Source of the DNA: Bacteroidota bacterium
Lineage (GTDB): Bacteria > Bacteroidota > Bacteroidia > UBA4408
Direction: 5' to 3'
DNA length: 64,000 bases
NCBI GenBank assembly: GCA_963169745.1
Contig: CAUJCU010000002.1
Span: 372,001-436,000, forward strand
In this document: positions 1 through 7,830 of the stretch, one piece after another
Position numbering within the stretch: position 1 is the stretch's first letter
How the letters are laid out: each line of letters starts with the position of its first letter
Notes under the pieces: generated by a model
What the model was told of the DNA's origin: nothing
Databases searched by the model: none
Seen by the model: the letters and a program-made list of their open reading frames with translations, nothing else
Translations under genes and position numbers: made by a program

Positions 1-111
1 ACCGGTCCATTGAGGGTTATTTGTAAAATCACCATCGTCAAAATTTTCATTTATTTGTGCCTGTGCCCAACAAAAGGCAAGCATAAATAAGGCTGTTGCA
101 AAAAATCTCAT
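1..111 (-). CDS. N-terminus of a secreted protein (partial)
   Basis: Read from the minus strand, an ATG at 109-111 opens a frame that stays open to the window edge, so only 37 residues are visible. The first 19 (ending in WAQAQ) form a signal peptide, followed by INENFDDGDFTNNPQWTG. That opening is common in large Bacteroidota exported proteins, such as lamin-tail or T9SS-sorted proteins. Which one this is cannot be decided from the fragment. The C-terminus, where a sorting domain would sit, lies outside the window. Confidence 0.7.
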   Translation of the reverse strand, partial: MRFFATALFMLAFCWAQAQINENFDDGDFTNNPQWTG

Positions 112-127
112 ACTAGATGTTCTCCTA

Positions 128-181
128 TTTTGTAAACGGTAAATATAGGAAATTCTTTTACAAGAAGTACGGTTTACAAAA
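128..181. repeat. 10-bp perfect inverted repeat, 34-nt spacer
   Basis: TTTTGTAAAC at 128-137 is the exact reverse complement of GTTTACAAAA at 172-181. The pair sits between the start of the partial secreted gene and the end of the leftward SCO operon. The loop is too long for a typical terminator and there is no T-run. An operator pair for the flanking secreted gene is possible but unproven. Confidence 0.4.
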
Positions 182-241
182 AACCTAAATAACTCTATAA
201 AGCAGCTCGTTAGATAATTTTTAGATCAAGGATACGTAGCG

Positions 242-820
242 TTAAAAACTGCTTCGTTGGTTTGAGACCTTTCCTAATCCTTTAAAAAACAGGAATAATG
301 TCACAACAAACAGAAGAATCCCAAAGCTTAATAAATACAAGCCCGTTTCATGTTGTTGCTCAATGGTAAATGAACTACATAGTAAAATAGCAAAAGTTTT
401 TAATACAGCCCCTGTAGCTATTAGCATAGCCGAAAGCATGAGTAGAAAAGCCATCTGCACTTCAAACATAATATTTCTGAATACCAAAGAAATAAAAAAG
501 CCTACACCTACAATATGCAGATGCATTACTCTGTTGAACCAAGGGTAAACAACTGTTAAATCAATAGAACGTGGGAGCATCCAAAACATTAATGAAAATA
601 GTGCTAAAATAAGAATAGCTATTCCCCATGGAAGATTGGTTATATTAATGTTTTTGTTTTGATATCCTATAAAAAGTCCGATAACCAACATCAATGGCAG
701 TTGTATGAGTTGATGCCTTGGCATTGTTTGAGAGAGCCAATGATTTAAAGGAAATGAGAGGATAAAAAAAAGAACTCCTAAAATACCAATCGAAAGTATA
801 AAAGTTATTCTTTTAGACAT
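242..820 (-). CDS. Small polytopic membrane protein of the SCO/oxidase operon
   Basis: A 192-residue protein with about six predicted membrane segments and almost no soluble part. A conserved-looking stretch, HWLSQTMPRHQLIQLPLM (near residues 27-44), resembles the His-containing motif of CtaG/DUF1404-like oxidase assembly proteins, but the match is by eye only. It is the last gene of the leftward subunit II-subunit I-SCO operon and overlaps the SCO gene by 16 nt, so the two are likely translationally coupled. A role in oxidase or NO-reductase assembly is inferred from position; no enzymatic motif is visible. Confidence 0.6.
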   Translation of the reverse strand: MSKRITFILSIGILGVLFFILSFPLNHWLSQTMPRHQLIQLPLMLVIGLFIGYQNKNINITNLPWGIAILILALFSLMFWMLPRSIDLTVVYPWFNRVMHLHIVGVGFFISLVFRNIMFEVQMAFLLMLSAMLIATGAVLKTFAILLCSSFTIEQQHETGLYLLSFGILLFVVTLFLFFKGLGKVSNQRSSF

Positions 821-1425
821 AAATAAAGTTGATCTATAATGGCTTGGTTACTTTCTCGAGTAGGATCAAAAGTACGAACTATTTTATGTTCTGGAGATAT
901 TAAAAATAAATATACTGAATGATTGATAATTGTGCTTCCGGGTGTTGATTTGGCCCACACGCCTACTTTTTGCAGGTAGCTTTCCAGGTCATGTTGTTTC
1001 ATTTGCCAAGGCAGGGCAAAAGTCCATCCTTGTATTGAGTTATTAAAATGATTTCGGTAATTTTTAATTTTTTGAACATGGTCATTCTTTAAATCAAAAC
1101 TCACCGTTACCAATTCTAATTTAGTTGGAATTACTCTATTATCTATGGCCAAGTATATATCTTCTAAGCGATTATTTATTTTATGGCAAACATAAGGACA
1201 ATTCAAATATACAAAATTGAGAAGTATATACTTATTCTTATCTTCTATTTGAAAAAGTGCACTGTCTTGGTCTATCATTTTTAAATTAGGAAAACTTCTT
1301 GGTAAATCCCCAGCACGGTCTAAAGTATGTGAGAAAACAGTGAATGCACTAAACCCCAAAGTCCATTTCCAAAAAATACTAATACAAAAAACTAAAGCAA
1401 GTACAGGAGGAAAAAAATTCTTCAT
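805..1425 (-). CDS. SCO1/SenC-family copper chaperone
   Basis: This 206-residue protein has one N-terminal membrane anchor and a thioredoxin-like domain. The copper site of SCO proteins is intact: Cys76 and Cys80 in CPYVC (CxxxC) and His169 in the NHSVYLFLI segment. SCO proteins load or reduce the CuA centre of oxidase subunit II. The neighbouring subunit II carries a full CuA site, so that is the likely client. It lies 50 nt downstream of the subunit I gene and overlaps the following small membrane protein gene by 16 nt, consistent with one operon. Confidence 0.9.
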   Translation of the reverse strand: MKNFFPPVLALVFCISIFWKWTLGFSAFTVFSHTLDRAGDLPRSFPNLKMIDQDSALFQIEDKNKYILLNFVYLNCPYVCHKINNRLEDIYLAIDNRVIPTKLELVTVSFDLKNDHVQKIKNYRNHFNNSIQGWTFALPWQMKQHDLESYLQKVGVWAKSTPGSTIINHSVYLFLISPEHKIVRTFDPTRESNQAIIDQLYLCLKE

Positions 1426-1475
1426 AAGCCTTGCTTTAGTATGTACTAATAAAAAAACAAATCAAACATAGCAAG

Positions 1476-2942
1476 CTATTTACTTGCCTTCAGTAATTTT
1501 GAGAACAAAGAGCCATACATTATGAGCAAACCAATAAGTACAATTATGACAAAACCTCCGGCTGTTTTAGCTAATAAGGCTCCCGTTTCATGAACATTTC
1601 CAATATCAATGCCGGTATAGTCGGCATACCGTCTTGGAACGCTTTTCATACCTCCCAAATAAAACATCAGTAAGAATCCGCTGGCACCAAAAACAAAAGT
1701 CCAAAATCCTAATCCGGGCTTTACGGCATCTCTTTCTTCTTTATTATTGTGAGCCAAATAAAATAAAAAGCCCAAAATGAATAAAACAACACCCAAAAGC
1801 ATATAGGTATGGAAGTGGGCTGGCACCCATAAGGTATTGTGCAGTATTTTATTGATTGACATGGTGGAGTCAACAACAGCTGCAAAGCCCCCAATTGCCC
1901 ATCCTGCCATTCCTAAAAGAAATGCCATAGGAATGATACTCCATTTTATTTTAGCATGATACACTTGAACAATAAGGCCAAACATTGTTACTACAGTGGC
2001 TGGAATAGAGCTCATATAGGAAGCAATTTGACCAGCATAGTGTAAAGATACCGGTTGTACAAAATCCATGTATAAGTGGTGAAAATAGGCAAACATGATA
2101 AATATGAATGTTCCATTCCAAGAATATACTACTACTTTATTCACCTTCCAGTCTCTTTTTGTAAATTCTGGTAATAATACATATACCCATGCCACACAGC
2201 AATACATAGTTACATTAACTAAAGTATGACCAAAAAAGAAAACCATATTTTTTAACAATAAGGGGTCAAATGTTAAGCTTGCCTCAAAATGTTGCATCAG
2301 GTTCATTATTAAAAACACAGCTCCTACAATAAACGATAATATAGCCGGCACTAAACTTGCAGTAGTAATTAAAACAATTGATGGGAGTTCTTTTTCAGGT
2401 TCTGTTTTTCCTAAATATTGCCAACCCATAAGATTTGAGAAACTCCCATATTCTTTAGCTAATGCATAAACCACATGTAAACTTCCCAGTAACCATGCTA
2501 CTCCCAAAATAATTAATGAAACTATAGTAAGACCGGTTGACCATCCAGTCCAACTAACCCCTTTAAATGGCAGTGGGTAAAGTAAATACCAGCCGGCAGC
2601 AAACTTGCCTATTAAGCTGGCAATAACCAGACCAACGGTTCCAATCAACACGAGCAAATAAACCAAATAACCTAAACCAATGTTTAGTTTAATATAGCGT
2701 GTACCTATTAAATAAAACAATGCAGCCCATGAAAAGCTGAATAAAACTCCAGCCATACCAAGTCCATGTAAGGTCATTAAAGCATAAAAAGTGCCCGGGT
2801 CAATCTTAAATACTTCACCTTGGTTTAAACGCATTAAAAGCCCAAGGGCAATAAGTACCGGAAATAAAATCAAAAAAGTAACACTCCAAATTACGATAAG
2901 TTTTTTATGTCTTTTTTGTTCTGCTGGGTTCTCTTGTAACAT
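1476..2942 (-). CDS. Heme-copper oxidase-type subunit I, probable nitric oxide reductase
   Basis: A 488-residue, roughly 12-TM heme-copper oxidoreductase core subunit. The metal ligands are visible: His59 and His378 for the low-spin heme, His376 for the high-spin heme, and His239, His288 and His289 for the CuB/FeB site. The usual HPEVY motif reads HTLVN, so Asn243 takes the place of the Tyr that is cross-linked in O2 reductases of the A and B families. Loss of this Tyr is expected in NO reductases, and the surrounding genes (RIC, DUF2249, Rrf2, azurin) point the same way. It is not a canonical NorB, which has a different FeB motif. It is translated just after the CuA subunit II. Whether it reduces NO, O2 or both is inference. 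Confidence 0.85.
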   Translation of the reverse strand: MLQENPAEQKRHKKLIVIWSVTFLILFPVLIALGLLMRLNQGEVFKIDPGTFYALMTLHGLGMAGVLFSFSWAALFYLIGTRYIKLNIGLGYLVYLLVLIGTVGLVIASLIGKFAAGWYLLYPLPFKGVSWTGWSTGLTIVSLIILGVAWLLGSLHVVYALAKEYGSFSNLMGWQYLGKTEPEKELPSIVLITTASLVPAILSFIVGAVFLIMNLMQHFEASLTFDPLLLKNMVFFFGHTLVNVTMYCCVAWVYVLLPEFTKRDWKVNKVVVYSWNGTFIFIMFAYFHHLYMDFVQPVSLHYAGQIASYMSSIPATVVTMFGLIVQVYHAKIKWSIIPMAFLLGMAGWAIGGFAAVVDSTMSINKILHNTLWVPAHFHTYMLLGVVLFILGFLFYLAHNNKEERDAVKPGLGFWTFVFGASGFLLMFYLGGMKSVPRRYADYTGIDIGNVHETGALLAKTAGGFVIIVLIGLLIMYGSLFSKLLKASK

Positions 2943-2991
2943 ATATAATAGTATTTAGAAATTAAAATTTTTTAAAGGATTAAACAGGATG

Positions 2992-3576
2992 TTAGTTAAT
3001 ATGAATTTTTCCTGTCATAAAGCCATGGGGCATACCGCAGTATTCCAAACATAAAATAGCATATTCACCGGGCTCAGGAAATGTATAGTATAATTGATTT
3101 TCATATTCCGGCATGGCTTGTGTTTGAGCAACCAAATCACCTTTACTGTTGTATATTGCAAAATTATGGTTCACATCCATTGAAGAAACAACAAACTGTA
3201 TAGACTTATTGGCAGGTAGTGTAATTTCATTAGTACCTACAAAATCATGAGGGCTTAATGTTGAAACCCCCTCTCCCATTTTCCAGGTCCATTGCATAGC
3301 AACTACCGTCACAATTTTATCAGCCGGAGTTGTTTGATTTTTAGGATAAGGTAAAAACTGTAAAGAAGAGAAAAAAAGAATAACGGCTACAGAAGCTAAT
3401 CCAATAAAATAACGCTTGCGAGCTTTATATACTTTTTCTTTTACTTCATGTTTATCTTCGTATGAAGATGCCGATGATATTAAAAAGAGCACAACAGAAA
3501 GCACTACTATTGCGCCTATCAATGATACAATACCGGCAAAATTTTGTACTGTAATTAGAGGTACGATTAAGTTCAT
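2992..3576 (-). CDS. Heme-copper oxidase subunit II with CuA site
   Basis: A 194-residue protein with two N-terminal membrane helices (about 10-35 and 56-76) and a periplasmic cupredoxin domain. All CuA ligands are present: His137, Cys176, Glu178 (backbone), Cys180, His184 and Met187, in the motif CLEYCGMPHGFM. It would accept electrons from a cytochrome c or cupredoxin and pass them to the subunit I encoded 49 nt downstream. It is first in the leftward operon, behind the divergent regulatory gap at 3577-3798. Classical cNOR uses NorC, a c-type cytochrome, so a CuA subunit fits an oxidase-derived NOR. Confidence 0.92.
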   Translation of the reverse strand: MNLIVPLITVQNFAGIVSLIGAIVVLSVVLFLISSASSYEDKHEVKEKVYKARKRYFIGLASVAVILFFSSLQFLPYPKNQTTPADKIVTVVAMQWTWKMGEGVSTLSPHDFVGTNEITLPANKSIQFVVSSMDVNHNFAIYNSKGDLVAQTQAMPEYENQLYYTFPEPGEYAILCLEYCGMPHGFMTGKIHIN

Positions 3577-3696
3577 ATAGTTTTATGTTTAAATTAATTT
3601 TTTATATAATTTTTTATTGTAATTCTATCATAGAAATTGGCTATAAATCTCAAAAATAGTCCAATAACTTAATTTTTACAACTTCAAGTGACGCTG

Positions 3697-3704
3697 CAAA
3701 TATA
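3697..3704 (-). promoter_or_regulatory. Candidate promoter -7 box of the oxidase/NOR operon
   Basis: On the minus strand this reads TATATTTG, matching the Bacteroidota TAnnTTTG box. A TTTG at 3720-3723 (minus strand) lies 15 nt upstream, somewhat closer than usual. The predicted leader to the subunit II start is about 115 nt. The box overlaps the 20-bp palindrome at 3699-3718. Confidence 0.5.
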
Positions 3705-3718
3705 AAATATTTTATATT
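3699..3718. promoter_or_regulatory. 20-bp perfect palindrome, candidate operator
   Basis: AATATAAAATATTTTATATT is its own reverse complement over all 20 bases. It overlaps the -7 box and spacer of the leftward oxidase/NOR promoter, where a bound regulator could block RNA polymerase. The regulator is unknown; the nearby Rrf2 proteins are candidates. AT-richness makes chance palindromes more likely here. Confidence 0.45.
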
Positions 3719-3725
3719 ACAAATA

Positions 3726-3747
3726 AAAAAGTACTGAAATACTTTTT
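3726..3747. promoter_or_regulatory. Inverted repeat AAAAAGTA-N6-TACTTTTT, candidate operator
   Basis: A perfect 8-6-8 inverted repeat at 3726-3733 and 3740-3747. It ends 13 bases before the TACCTTTG box of the rightward RIC-fusion gene, so it covers that promoter's -33 region. Its size and symmetry suit a dimeric regulator such as a CRP/FNR or Rrf2 protein. Confidence 0.5.
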
Positions 3748-3760
3748 ATTAAAAAATAAT

Positions 3761-3768
3761 TACCTTTG
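3761..3768 (+). promoter_or_regulatory. Candidate promoter -7 box TACCTTTG
   Basis: TACCTTTG matches the TAnnTTTG consensus and lies 30 nt before the start codon of the triple-DUF2249/RIC gene at 3799. The -33 region is occupied by the inverted repeat at 3726-3747. Confidence 0.6.
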
Positions 3769-3798
3769 TTCCATTATTAATGCAATAAAAAAAAGATT

Positions 3799-5292
3799 AT
3801 GTCAACAACAGAAGAAATTATTATCAGAGTTCAAGAAATAGAACCACGATTAAGACATGCTACCATATTTCAAACCTATGAAAACCTAAATAATGGGGAG
3901 ACTTTTATAATTCATAACAACCATGATCCCATGCCGGTTTATTATCAGTTACAGCAAATGCACGGGGATACCTTTTCATGGGAATATATTCAAGAGGGGC
4001 CAGAGTGGTGGGATATTCGTGTAACCAAAAGAGCTGCATCAGCTCCAAGTATTTTTGAAAATGAAAATGGTAATATTGTTGTTAATGTACCAAACATTGA
4101 ACCCCGTGTAAAACATGCTACCATTTTTAAGGTTTTTGACTATATACAGCCTGGAAAAAGTATGATAATACATAATGATCATGACCCTAAACCGGTGTAT
4201 TATCAGCTTATAAACGAACGGGGTGATATTTTTACATGGCAGTATTTACAACAAGGGCCACAGTGGTGGGATATTCTGATTACAAAGAAGCAGCAAACAC
4301 AAACTGGCTCTGAAAGCTATAATTCAGAAATTGAAAAAGACGCTCATGGAAACCGAATTATTAATGTGCCTCAATTGGAACCTCGTTTAAAACATGCTAC
4401 AATTTTTAAAGTTTTTGATGAGCTTAATGAAGGTGAAAGCTTGGTTATTCATAACGACCATGATCCGAAACCGGTTTATTATCAGTTATTAAATGAAAGG
4501 GGTGATATTTTTACGTGGCAATACCTACAAGAAGGACCAGAATGGTGGGATATTAAAGTAACAAAAAAGTATATAAGCAGTAATGAAACAGTAGGTGAAA
4601 TTGCCGCAAAAGATTTAAGAAAAGTTGAAATATTTAAGAAATACGGAATTGATTTTTGTTGTGGCGGTCGTAAAACAGTTCGTGAAGCCAGTATAGAAAA
4701 AGGAATTGACCCGGCAGTGGTAGAAAAAGAGTTACAACAGCCTGTACAAATCGCTACCAACAACCACACAAATTACAATGAGTGGGAGCTTGATTTCTTA
4801 TCTGATTATATTATAAACATACATCATAACTATGTGCGGAAGTACGCTCAAGAGATAAAAAATTATGCGGCTAAAGTTGCTCAAGTTCATGGTAAACAAC
4901 ATCCAGAATTACATTCTATTAATAAATTAGTTGAAAAAGGAATTGTGGATTTGAGTGAACACATGATTTCTGAAGAGAAGCACTTGTTTCCACTTGTCAA
5001 AAAACTAATTCATGCAAGAAACAATCAAAGCACTTATACCAGACCCGAGAATTTTAATTTGAAAGCTTTTATCGAAAAGCACGAACAAGAGCATGACAGT
5101 GCCGGTAGAGATTTTGCTGAGATTAGAAAAATTAGTCAAAATTTTGCTATTCCTGATGATGCATGCACCAGTTACAAACTCTTGTATAAAATGTTAGATG
5201 AATTTGAAAATGATTTACATCTTCATATTCACTTAGAAAACAATATTTTATTCCCTAAAGCCATAGCGTTAGAAGAGTTAATAGCTAAATAA
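3799..5292 (+). CDS. Triple DUF2249-RIC (ScdA/YtfE)-hemerythrin fusion protein
   Basis: A 497-residue soluble protein built from known modules. Three DUF2249 domains (about 9-77, 96-163 and 188-255) share the pattern HDPxPVYYQL...F.W.Y...GP.WWDI. A ScdA/DUF542 domain follows (about 262-317, with Cys287-Cys288 in FCCGG), then a hemerythrin-like HHE domain (about 332-490) rich in His and Glu for a di-iron site. RIC proteins repair Fe-S clusters damaged by NO or oxidants; DUF2249 is commonly found beside NO-metabolism genes. Single RIC proteins are about 220-250 residues, so this one is doubled in length by the repeats. It is divergent from the oxidase/NOR operon. A second, plain RIC protein is encoded at 20705-21433. 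Confidence 0.9.
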   Translation: MSTTEEIIIRVQEIEPRLRHATIFQTYENLNNGETFIIHNNHDPMPVYYQLQQMHGDTFSWEYIQEGPEWWDIRVTKRAASAPSIFENENGNIVVNVPNIEPRVKHATIFKVFDYIQPGKSMIIHNDHDPKPVYYQLINERGDIFTWQYLQQGPQWWDILITKKQQTQTGSESYNSEIEKDAHGNRIINVPQLEPRLKHATIFKVFDELNEGESLVIHNDHDPKPVYYQLLNERGDIFTWQYLQEGPEWWDIKVTKKYISSNETVGEIAAKDLRKVEIFKKYGIDFCCGGRKTVREASIEKGIDPAVVEKELQQPVQIATNNHTNYNEWELDFLSDYIINIHHNYVRKYAQEIKNYAAKVAQVHGKQHPELHSINKLVEKGIVDLSEHMISEEKHLFPLVKKLIHARNNQSTYTRPENFNLKAFIEKHEQEHDSAGRDFAEIRKISQNFAIPDDACTSYKLLYKMLDEFENDLHLHIHLENNILFPKAIALEELIAK

Positions 5293-5338
5293 AAAGATGG
5301 TTTAGGAATTAATAACATTGTTTTCGGTATTAATCTGC

Positions 5339-5346
5339 TAATTTTG
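5339..5346 (+). promoter_or_regulatory. Candidate promoter TTG-N18-TAATTTTG
   Basis: TAATTTTG at 5339-5346 is preceded by TTG at 5318-5320 with an 18-nt spacer, a good match to the Bacteroidota promoter. It lies in the 100-nt gap after the RIC fusion and would give a leader of about 40 nt for the DUF1858/DUF2249 gene, so the downstream genes may have their own start as well as read-through. Confidence 0.55.
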
Positions 5347-5392
5347 GATAACCGCAAATCTTCAATAGTAAAAACAGCAAATAAGAAAGTTT

Positions 5393-6214
5393 ATGCTTAT
5401 AAACGAACAAACAAAAATAGCTGCCTTGTTAAAGCATAACCCCGATGCGCTTGAAGCTATAATAACCATTAGCCCTGATTTTAAGAAACTCCGTAATCCC
5501 ATTCTAAGAAAAATAATGGCCGGAAGAACCAGTATTTCTATGGCTTCGAAAATTGGAGGTTGCAGTCCTGAGGACTTTTTCAGAACCTTACAACCACTGG
5601 GTTTTGAAGTAGATAAAAACAGGATAATAGAAGAAGAAAAAGAACCCGAAAATAAAGCACTGCCAGATTATTTAAAAAACTTACCCCCCGAAAAACTTGT
5701 TGCTTTTGATGTACGGGCCATGCTTGCTGAAGGGAACGACCCCTTAAAGTATATTCAACAAAAAGTTAAAGCTTTGGAAGTTGGTCAGGTATTAAAAATT
5801 ATCAATACGTTTGAACCTATACCCTTAATAAAATTACTTGAGAAACAGGGTTTCCAGTCGCATGTAAAATATATTAATGCAAGTTGTATTGAAACCTACT
5901 TTTATAATGAAAGCAAGCAACAAGGGGCAATAAATTTGGATACTGAAACCGAATCATCGGGTGACTGGGATATTTTATTAAAACGCTACGAAAACAAACT
6001 AAAAGAAATAGATGTTCGACATTTAGAAATGCCGATGCCTATGATGACTATTTTAGAAAATTTAGAACAACTTCCTGATGACATGGCATTATATGTCAAC
6101 CACAAACGAGTTCCCGTTTTTTTGCTTACTGAATTAAAAGACCGTGGTTTTGATTACAGAATTAAAGAGATTCAAGAAGGGGAAGTGTATTTGTTGATTT
6201 TTAAAAGCTTATAG
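5393..6214 (+). CDS. DUF1858-DUF2249 domain protein
   Basis: A 273-residue soluble protein. Residues 1-60 look like a DUF1858 domain (small helical, with the KIGGCSPEDFF segment). Two DUF2249-like units follow, at about 97-170 and 195-270, each starting from a short V.A/H.D/E motif and ending in a strand. DUF1858 and DUF2249 occur together in anaerobic and denitrification-linked proteins, but no reaction is established. It starts 100 nt after the RIC fusion and ends 9 nt before the His-rich membrane protein gene, so it probably shares their transcript. The DUF2249 copies here are more diverged than those of the RIC fusion. Confidence 0.75.
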   Translation: MLINEQTKIAALLKHNPDALEAIITISPDFKKLRNPILRKIMAGRTSISMASKIGGCSPEDFFRTLQPLGFEVDKNRIIEEEKEPENKALPDYLKNLPPEKLVAFDVRAMLAEGNDPLKYIQQKVKALEVGQVLKIINTFEPIPLIKLLEKQGFQSHVKYINASCIETYFYNESKQQGAINLDTETESSGDWDILLKRYENKLKEIDVRHLEMPMPMMTILENLEQLPDDMALYVNHKRVPVFLLTELKDRGFDYRIKEIQEGEVYLLIFKSL

Positions 6215-6223
6215 CCCTTTATT

Positions 6224-7507
6224 ATGTTTCCAGGTGCTCCTGTTAATTTACAACAAACAACATCGTTTAAAGTTGTTTTACCCTTTTATGTTTATGCGGC
6301 TTTTTCATTTTTTATCGCAGCTATTCTTTTAATTTCAAACACCAACATATTTAATCAGCATTATTTTCACCCGCACACGCTTGCCCTTACGCATCTTATG
6401 GCCTTAGGTTGGGGCACCATGATTATTTTGGGGGCTTCACATCAGCTTCTGCCCGTAATTATTGAAGGAAAGCTTGACAGTATTCCATTGGCTTATTTAA
6501 GTTTTGCTTTTTCCGGTATTGGTATTCCTTTTTTAATAATTGGATTTTATATTTTTCATACCGGATGGGTTTTGCAAACGGGTGCAGTATTAGTTAATAT
6601 CGGTGTTCTTTGTTATTTGCTAAATGTTTTAAGCAGTATTTATGAAAGTAAGAAAAGTATTATTCATGCTTGGTTTATTGGGTTTGCCGCTTTGTGGTTG
6701 TTCAGCACTACTTTTTTGGGTTTGCTATTAGTGTTTAATTTAACACATAAACTACTCCCAAGCGATTCACTTGAATATCTTACGCTACATGCTCACTTTG
6801 GAATTATAGGCTGGTTTTTAATGCTAGTAATAGGCGTTGGTTCTCGTCTAATTCCTATGTTTTTAATATCCAAATACACGAACAACAAAATACTTTGGTG
6901 GATTTTTTCGTTACTGAATATAGGACTTATTTTATTTATACTTATAAAGATTTATGCCCTTCCGTTTACATTCTATTATTTACCGGTATTTCTTATTCTT
7001 ACAGGTGTAGGAATGTTTGGGTGGTACTGCCGAAAGGCCTATACCGTACGCATTAGAAAAGGGGTTGATGAACAAATGAAAATTTCTTTAATATCGGTTG
7101 GGCAAATGTTGCTGCCTATTTTTGTATTAGTTGTTGTGTTGCTTCTTGTGCCTTCTCAGCCCTCTCTTAATTTAATTATGTTGTATGGGTTTTGTGTGTT
7201 TTTTGGATGGCTTACAGCCATCATATTGGGCATGACTTTTAAAACGCTCCCATTTATAGTATGGAATAAAGTATATCATAAAAAAGCCTATGCAGGAAAA
7301 ACACCGGCTCCAAAAGAGCTCTTTAATGAAAAAATATTTACCGCAATGATGCATTCGTACCTTACAGGTTTTGTTCTTTTTATTATGGGTGTCATTTTTC
7401 TCCATTCTTATTTACTTCAAGCAGGAGCTGTCTTAATACTTGTTTCCTCTGCTTTATATCTAACTAATATTGTAATTATTTTACTTCACAAACCTTCAAA
7501 ACAATGA
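6224..7507 (+). CDS. His-rich 12-TM membrane protein, oxidase subunit I/NnrS-like
   Basis: A 427-residue protein that is almost all membrane helices (about 12). Two similar His motifs stand out. In the first half, His51, His57 and His73 lie around THLMALGWG and ASHQLLPV. In the second half, His189 and His191 lie in LHAHFGIIGW, followed by GSRLIPMF. The H..(L/I)GW....G...LLP pattern recurs in heme-copper oxidase subunit I relatives and in NO-linked proteins such as NnrS, but the full oxidase ligand set is absent. A heme or copper binding role in NO metabolism is inferred from these residues and the operon. Its stop codon overlaps the next start in ATGA. Confidence 0.65.
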   Translation: MFPGAPVNLQQTTSFKVVLPFYVYAAFSFFIAAILLISNTNIFNQHYFHPHTLALTHLMALGWGTMIILGASHQLLPVIIEGKLDSIPLAYLSFAFSGIGIPFLIIGFYIFHTGWVLQTGAVLVNIGVLCYLLNVLSSIYESKKSIIHAWFIGFAALWLFSTTFLGLLLVFNLTHKLLPSDSLEYLTLHAHFGIIGWFLMLVIGVGSRLIPMFLISKYTNNKILWWIFSLLNIGLILFILIKIYALPFTFYYLPVFLILTGVGMFGWYCRKAYTVRIRKGVDEQMKISLISVGQMLLPIFVLVVVLLLVPSQPSLNLIMLYGFCVFFGWLTAIILGMTFKTLPFIVWNKVYHKKAYAGKTPAPKELFNEKIFTAMMHSYLTGFVLFIMGVIFLHSYLLQAGAVLILVSSALYLTNIVIILLHKPSKQ

Positions 7508-7827
7508 ATGTTAAAACCAATGATGACATTAAGTGCAATTTTGCATTAACTGATTTGTATAATGTTGACGATCCTGAGATTGGACTGAATGTAGTAGATT
7601 TAGGATTGATATACGAAATAACTTTTCATGAATCAGAAAAAAAGCTGGATGCTGTGATGACCTTAACCACTCAGTTTTGCCCTATGGGAGAAAGTATTCA
7701 AAGTAATGTTACACAATCGTTAATGAATTCTTTCCCAGAATGGACAATTAACGTAAACTTGATTTTTGAACCACCTTGGGACTATTCTATGATTTCACCC
7801 GAAGGACAAGAATTTTTAGGCCATTAA
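7504..7827 (+). CDS. DUF59/MIP18-family Fe-S assembly protein
   Basis: A 107-residue DUF59 domain (PaaD/SufT/MIP18 family). The family signature is visible in DDPEIGLNVVDLGLIYEI near the N-terminus, with a later Cys in TTQFCPMG. These proteins help mature or insert Fe-S clusters. Translation overlaps the preceding membrane protein gene by 4 nt (ATGA), and the 3-Cys Rrf2 gene begins 3 nt after its stop. A role in maturing Fe-S proteins under NO stress, possibly including the Rrf2 sensor, is inference from this tight linkage. Confidence 0.85.
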   Translation: MNVKTNDDIKCNFALTDLYNVDDPEIGLNVVDLGLIYEITFHESEKKLDAVMTLTTQFCPMGESIQSNVTQSLMNSFPEWTINVNLIFEPPWDYSMISPEGQEFLGH

Positions 7828-7830
7828 AAT

